28,599 nt of DNA from positions 1 through 28,599 of the forward strand of contig NZCH01000074.1 in the NCBI GenBank assembly GCA_002688155.1, read 5' to 3'. The notes under the pieces were generated by a model. The model was not told the origin of the DNA, ran no database searches, and worked only from the letters and a program-made list of their open reading frames with translations. The stretch comes from Phycisphaerae bacterium. Lineage in GTDB: Bacteria > Planctomycetota > Phycisphaerae > Phycisphaerales > Phycisphaeraceae. Both the position numbers and the translations under genes were made by a program. Below, one piece after another: positions 24,819 through 28,599 of this stretch (the first letter of the stretch is position 1; every line of letters starts with the position of its first letter).

Positions 24819-25967
24819 TCACACCGTGATTTTGCCATCGTGTTTTGCGAACTTCGCCAGCGCGGCGCGGTTAGCGTGGAAGCGAATCGTCAATCGGTAG
24901 TGCATGGTCTGGCCCGGCTTGAGGAACTGTTCGGCACGCGGATGGTCATCCTCGGCCTTGCCTGTCAGTGAGCCGTTGAACGGCTCGATGCCTGTGATGT
25001 AACACCCGGCCGGCCCGTAGTGCTGCCAGTTGGCAATGCGTGGCAGTTGTTCGACGGGGAACTCGAGTTCCATGCCGAGCGTCAGCTTCGGGTTGATGAT
25101 GCCCACGTGCGCATTGTCCGCACGGTCTGGCTTCAGTTGTACGATGATGCCTCGCTCGCCGCTGCCAACGTGTTCGGGCAGCGGGTCGGTCACGGTTTTC
25201 CATCGTGTCAACTGCGCGGCGGACTGTTTGGGCTCTGCCGGCCAATGTGTCACGTTGCCCTTGTAAACGAACTTGCAGCCCCGATCGAGCAGCGGGTAGC
25301 CCGGGTTGATGTGGTACAACCAGTGGTGCGCGCATTTCGTGTTGTTGCGGTTGGTGACCTGGTCGAAGATGCGGATTTCCGGCACGCCCAGAACGCACTG
25401 AATCTGCCTGCGCACCTCGATGTTCGGGCCGAACATGCGCACCTGACGCGTGACCATGCTCAGCAACATTTCGTTGCGTCCGCGATGCGGATCAGGGTTG
25501 AGCACCATTTCGAGGGCTGTGGGGTTGTTTGAGTGATGTCCGTGCAGAGTCACGTCGACTCCGTCCTCATGGCGCGGCGAGCCCATGTACTCGGGCCCGC
25601 AGGTTGTCATCAAACCGCCGGGCCAGTTGGACAGCCACTCCAAACCGGTGTTGAACGCGTGACTCGGCGGTCTGTACCCGACCTGTGTCAAGTATGCGAG
25701 GTTGGTGTTGTTGTACCAGGCGTCGACGATGTCCCCGCCACGGTCCAGCGCGACTGTAAACCGCAGGCCTGAGCCCGTGTTAACCAGCGCGACCCGGCAA
25801 CCCTGTCCCGGCCCCGTGCCCGCGTGCGCATCGAATGAGCCCGTCACGATGCCGCCGACCTGATGGACATTGTCAAATTTGTTCGTGTCGAACTTGCGGG
25901 TGTTGGATCGTGTGCTGGAGGCACGACGTGTGATTGTCTTCTTCTTGATTGTTGTCTTTTTTGCCAT
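24819..25967 (-). CDS. DUF4432 / aldose-1-epimerase-like protein with a basic N-terminal tail
   Basis: This 382-residue protein matches the DUF4432 branch of the galactose-mutarotase-like beta-sandwich superfamily. Marks are GSGLRFTVALDRGGDIVDAWY, FNTGLEWLSNWPGGLMTTCG, LHGHHSNNPTALEMV, EIRIFDQVTNRNNTKCAHHW, YHINPGYPLLDRG and TGIEPFNGSLTG. Members probably bind or epimerise sugars, and His residues in the GLEW...CG and LYHINPGYP blocks line the site. The first 25 residues (Lys, Arg, Thr, Ser) are unlike the rest and are not a signal peptide. They may bind nucleic acid or be an extension from a too-early start, since no clear SD precedes 25967. It is read divergently from the FmdB gene. Confidence 0.78.
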   Translation of the reverse strand: MAKKTTIKKKTITRRASSTRSNTRKFDTNKFDNVHQVGGIVTGSFDAHAGTGPGQGCRVALVNTGSGLRFTVALDRGGDIVDAWYNNTNLAYLTQVGYRPPSHAFNTGLEWLSNWPGGLMTTCGPEYMGSPRHEDGVDVTLHGHHSNNPTALEMVLNPDPHRGRNEMLLSMVTRQVRMFGPNIEVRRQIQCVLGVPEIRIFDQVTNRNNTKCAHHWLYHINPGYPLLDRGCKFVYKGNVTHWPAEPKQSAAQLTRWKTVTDPLPEHVGSGERGIIVQLKPDRADNAHVGIINPKLTLGMELEFPVEQLPRIANWQHYGPAGCYITGIEPFNGSLTGKAEDDHPRAEQFLKPGQTMHYRLTIRFHANRAALAKFAKHDGKITV

Positions 25968-26182
25968 GATTTCGTGTTCTTTGTTTTGGATGCAGAGTGT
26001 CAGATTACGCGATTTCCAAGGTGTGATCTGGTGCGTTCGCCGTACGGCTTTCAGCCCCGTCGCCTGCGACCGGCTTCGGATGGACGAATCACGGTGCCGT
26101 ACGCACTTGCGGCGGGAACGCGACGCATTTCATCGCCGCGACTACAATATAACCTGAACATCCAACCCGCAAAGGATGCACC

Positions 26183-26434
26183 ATGCCGATTTACGAGTAC
26201 GAATGCAATGCGTGTGGGCACCGCAGCGAGCTGATTCGCCGCATGGCGGACGCTGACGAGTCGGCCGCGTGCGATCAGTGCGGCGGCGACGATGTGGCCC
26301 GCGTGCTGAGCGTCTTTTCCACCAATGTCGGCGCGGCTCACCAGCACCCTGGCGGTGCGCCGGCACCGTCGGGCCCAACCTGCGGTGCGTGCGGCGGGGC
26401 GCACGGGTCATGTGGGGCTCGGGTCGGGGGGTGA
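26183..26434 (+). CDS. FmdB family zinc ribbon protein
   Basis: This 83-residue protein begins MPIYEYECNACGHRSELIRR and continues with CDQCGGDDVARVLS, the two CxxC knuckles of the FmdB-type regulatory zinc ribbon. A second Cys-rich tail, CGACGGAHGSCGA, is longer than the core and could hold a second metal. AAAGGATG lies just before the ATG. The function of the family is poorly known; FmdB was linked to regulation of formamidase. It lies 40 bases before the glycosyltransferase gene and likely shares its transcript. Confidence 0.85.
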   Translation: MPIYEYECNACGHRSELIRRMADADESAACDQCGGDDVARVLSVFSTNVGAAHQHPGGAPAPSGPTCGACGGAHGSCGARVGG

Positions 26435-26474
26435 TGGCTCCCATACCCCGGCGCCGCCGCAGCGTTCACCTGTT

Positions 26475-27221
26475 ATGCAAGATCGACCCACGTTATCCAT
26501 CGTGATTGCGGCGCTTAACGAACAGGACAATGTCGCGCCGCTCATTGAGCAGGTGCGGCAGGCCGTAATCGATCGCGACATTGACGCGGAACTGATCATT
26601 GTCGACGACGGCTCAACGGACCAGACGCTCGCACGTCTGACGGCCCTGCAGGCAGACCATACATGGCTGCGCCTGCTGCAACATGAGCGGAACCTGGGCC
26701 AGTCCGCTGCGTGGCGCACCGGTATCGCCGCGGCGCGTGGCAGTTACATTGCTACGCTCGACGCCGACCTGCAGAACGATCCGGCCGATCTGCCCGAGAT
26801 GATGCACATGCTCATCGACAGTGAAGTCGACCTCGTTCAGGGCAACCGCAAAGCGTCGCGCAAGGACAGCGTCATCCGCAAGTTCAGCAGTTGGGTCGGC
26901 CGGACGGCCCGGCGGTGTCTTGTCAGCGATCACACCATCGACACCGGATGTTCGGCGCGTGTTATGGGAGCCGGGTTGGCGAAGCAACTGCCGTTACAAT
27001 ACGAAGGAATGCACCGCTTCATCCCGGCATATGCGCGGATCGCCGGCGCCGAGGTCATCGAGGTGCCCGTCAACCACCGGCCACGCACGGCCGGCACGAC
27101 GAAGTACGGTATGTGGAATCGAGGCCTGTCCGGCCTGGTCGACTGCTTTGCGGTACGCTGGATGTTCAGCCGATACCGTGTCGCCACGGTGCGCAAGCAT
27201 CGCACGCCAGACTTCGAATGA
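26475..27221 (+). CDS. GT2 glycosyltransferase (dolichol-phosphate mannosyltransferase-like)
   Basis: This 248-residue cytoplasmic glycosyltransferase probably moves a sugar from a nucleotide donor onto a polyprenyl-phosphate lipid. GT-A marks are SIVIAALNEQDNV (8-20), VDDGSTDQT (43-51) and LDADLQNDP (95-103) holding the metal-binding Asp-x-Asp. RKFSSWVGRTARR and the later VNHRPRTAGTTKYGMWNRG fit the DPM1/ArnC-like branch. It lacks the C-terminal membrane helices seen in GtrB or ArnC, like short DPM1 types. The ATG at 26475 has no SD; the open frame upstream overlaps the zinc-ribbon gene. It is followed by LAB_N and GT39-like genes, which fits Und-P-sugar synthesis. Confidence 0.88.
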   Translation: MQDRPTLSIVIAALNEQDNVAPLIEQVRQAVIDRDIDAELIIVDDGSTDQTLARLTALQADHTWLRLLQHERNLGQSAAWRTGIAAARGSYIATLDADLQNDPADLPEMMHMLIDSEVDLVQGNRKASRKDSVIRKFSSWVGRTARRCLVSDHTIDTGCSARVMGAGLAKQLPLQYEGMHRFIPAYARIAGAEVIEVPVNHRPRTAGTTKYGMWNRGLSGLVDCFAVRWMFSRYRVATVRKHRTPDFE

Positions 27222-27362
27222 CGCAATGCCCAACGACCCCGTTACCCGGCTGTATCTGTGCACTGCAATTCCATTCGCGTAACGGTAGTGTCGCTGGTGT
27301 GCTCGAAAGTGCACCTCTGCTATGCATACTCCCTGCCTTTGCAGCATCTGATTGATTGACCC

Positions 27363-27965
27363 ATGACATGGCGCGCCACACTTTTGATTGCCGCGATGAT
27401 CGCGGTCTTGATAATCGGCCTTGGCTTGGCCTTCGCAACGCCAGCGTCATCCGATTCGCCAGATCAGGACGACCGTGTTGTCATCAAGGTCAAAGTGGCG
27501 AACGCGGACCGTGTTGAATTATCGCCCGGCGCCAGTGGCAAATACCGGTTTATTATCACCGGCGCCAACGGCCATTCGACGTCGATCACGGCAGACGAGT
27601 TTGCTGACAGGCTATACCGCGATCGCGTAGATCGTGGATGGCTGTTTGTCCTGCTGAATATCACCACGCCTATCGGTGTTGCCTGGGTAAGTCTGGGATT
27701 GTTCGGCCAGGTGCTGTTTACCGTACGCATGCTCGTGCAGTGGATTGTCAGTGAGCGCAGCCGACGATCGGTCGTGCCCGTTGCATTCTGGTGGTTTAGC
27801 CTCGTGGGCGCCACGATGCTGCTTGCCTACTTTGTCTGGCGCAAGGACATCGTCGGTGTGCTTGGCCAGGCCACCGGCTGGTTCATTTACACACGAAACT
27901 TATGGATGATCTACACACAGCGGCACACCCAGCGAGGCGCGGCACATGGACGTTCGGCCACATAA
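27363..27965 (+). CDS. Stand-alone LAB_N membrane protein (lipid-A-disaccharide synthase N-terminal domain)
   Basis: The 200-residue product has an N-terminal membrane segment (about 5-26), a soluble stretch of about 65 residues rich in beta pattern (VVIKVKVANADRVELSPG, YRFIITGANGHSTSI), then three hydrophobic helices. The C-terminal block GLFGQVLFTVRMLVQWIVSE with PVAFWWFSLVGATMLLAYFV and GWFIYTRNLWMIY is the LAB_N signature. In some LpxB proteins this domain is fused in front, but here it stands alone. The helices resemble small multidrug-resistance-type transporters, which include the ArnE/ArnF flippase pair. Set between a GT2 and a GT39-like gene, it may move a sugar lipid. No SD is visible. 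Confidence 0.85.
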   Translation: MTWRATLLIAAMIAVLIIGLGLAFATPASSDSPDQDDRVVIKVKVANADRVELSPGASGKYRFIITGANGHSTSITADEFADRLYRDRVDRGWLFVLLNITTPIGVAWVSLGLFGQVLFTVRMLVQWIVSERSRRSVVPVAFWWFSLVGATMLLAYFVWRKDIVGVLGQATGWFIYTRNLWMIYTQRHTQRGAAHGRSAT

Positions 27966-28599
27966 GGCGCCCTCGATGACACCGCAGCGCAGGGCAATGC
28001 CGGCGTACGCCGCGCTCGCACTGGTCATGCTGGCGGCCGCGGTTTTCTACTGCATGACGCTCAACGTGCGACAGTTGCACATCGACGAGTACAGGACATA
28101 TGAGATCGCAGGAAAGCCGTTCGTCGACATGCTGCGCAACCGCGCGAACGTTGGTCATGCGCCGCTGTACTTCTCGCTCATGTGGGGCCTGCAGCAGTGG
28201 GTTGACGGCACGGAGACCGTGCTGCGACTGCCATCGGTCGGTTTGGGCGTGCTGGCGATTGGCTTAGTCTTCCTGCTGGTCCGCAAAGCCAGTTCCACAC
28301 CGGCGGCGCTGATCGCCGCCGCGCTGGTCGCCGCCAATCCGGTGCACCTGTATATGTCCCAGTTCGCCCGGCCGTACGCGCTGCTGATCGTGCTGACCCT
28401 GGCCGCAGCCTGTCTGATCCAGCACGAACGTGACCCGGCCAAATCCCCGCGCACCATGCACTACGCGTGCATCGCCTTGCTTGTCACACTGATGTGTCAC
28501 ACGAGTTATGCCGCGTGGTTCATCGTACCGGTCTTCGTGTTGTATGCCTTGATGTGCCGGCCGCGTCGTGTCGACGTGGTCATCGCGGTGATCGTCGCC
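27946..28599 (+). CDS. GT39-like membrane glycosyltransferase (partial, cut by window end)
   Basis: This frame has no stop before the window ends; 218 residues are visible. After a short basic head, the first membrane helix (about 20-38) leads into a loop with LHIDEYRTYE (Asp47-Glu48), the usual acidic pair of GT39/PMT/ArnT enzymes. GHAPLYFSLMWGL (70-82) and MSQFARPYALLIVL (137-150) match the H-x-P-L-Y and R-x-Y blocks of the family. Further helices follow. It would transfer a sugar from a polyprenyl phosphate to a target outside the cytoplasm. The ATG at 27946 has GAGG eight bases upstream and overlaps LAB_N by 20 bases. The ATG at 27976 is an alternative. Confidence 0.82.
   Translation, partial: MDVRPHKAPSMTPQRRAMPAYAALALVMLAAAVFYCMTLNVRQLHIDEYRTYEIAGKPFVDMLRNRANVGHAPLYFSLMWGLQQWVDGTETVLRLPSVGLGVLAIGLVFLLVRKASSTPAALIAAALVAANPVHLYMSQFARPYALLIVLTLAAACLIQHERDPAKSPRTMHYACIALLVTLMCHTSYAAWFIVPVFVLYALMCRPRRVDVVIAVIVA

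Noticed and set aside
27226..27282. 18-codon ORF between GT2 and LAB_N genes
   Set aside because: No SD, no distinctive composition, and length is within chance expectation.
1..28599. CRISPR array, prophage, insertion sequence, toxin-antitoxin pair, tRNA or rRNA
   Set aside because: No regularly spaced repeats, transposase or integrase motifs, tRNA-like cloverleaf or rRNA sequence was seen on reading both strands. This was done by eye, so short or divergent RNAs could be missed.

Overview
The window is GC-rich bacterial chromosome, densely packed with housekeeping and catabolic genes. It has no mobile elements, CRISPR array, rRNA or tRNA that I could recognise. The mix suggests a planctomycete, perhaps of the Phycisphaerae type: a neutral-ceramidase-like protein, a DUF4432 protein, a stand-alone LAB_N protein, a phytanoyl-CoA-dioxygenase-like protein, sugar isomerases, several small lineage-restricted lipoproteins and frequent genes without a Shine-Dalgarno (SD) sequence. 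That placement is inferred from gene content, not from a marker-gene tree.

Layout. (1) 1-5000, mostly minus strand: an aldo/keto reductase - short-chain dehydrogenase - mannonate dehydratase operon for hexuronate-type sugars with a candidate promoter, then a ceramidase-like hydrolase. Eroded gene fragments lie at 98-254 and 5024-5421. (2) 5544-11352, plus strand: the fatty-acid cluster rpmF-plsX-fabH-fabD-fabG-acpP-fabF, with overlapping stops and starts (TAGTG, ATGA). A near-consensus promoter directly before acpP gives the carrier protein its own transcription. (3) 11514-13376: a phytanoyl-CoA-dioxygenase-like gene, then about 870 bases with no convincing gene, then a 40-codon ORF with a strong SD placed directly before the next gene. 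(4) 13380-18511: a 944-residue M16 peptidase lipoprotein converging on glucose-6-phosphate isomerase, then a small lipoprotein of unknown function. (5) 18553-24809, plus strand: tRNA-dihydrouridine synthase, metallophosphoesterase, glmS, a small lipoprotein, a sugar isomerase/epimerase-like TIM barrel and an exported protein of unknown function. (6) 24819-28599: a minus-strand DUF4432 protein, a FmdB-type zinc ribbon, then a GT2 glycosyltransferase, a LAB_N membrane protein and a GT39-like membrane glycosyltransferase cut by the window end.

The genes cover three main jobs. Region 2 makes acyl chains: PlsX supplies acyl-phosphate for phospholipids, FabD, FabH, FabG and FabF run elongation on AcpP, and bL32 links the cluster to growth. 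Pgi and GlmS share fructose-6-phosphate and feed cell-envelope amino sugars. The terminal GT2-LAB_N-GT39 set looks like a module that puts a sugar on a polyprenyl carrier, moves it across the membrane and transfers it outside.

I found no clear previously undescribed system. The observations most worth a second look are the GT2-LAB_N-GT39 module, the in-frame small ORF before the M16 gene, the possible leaderless dus transcript and the eroded gene fragments.
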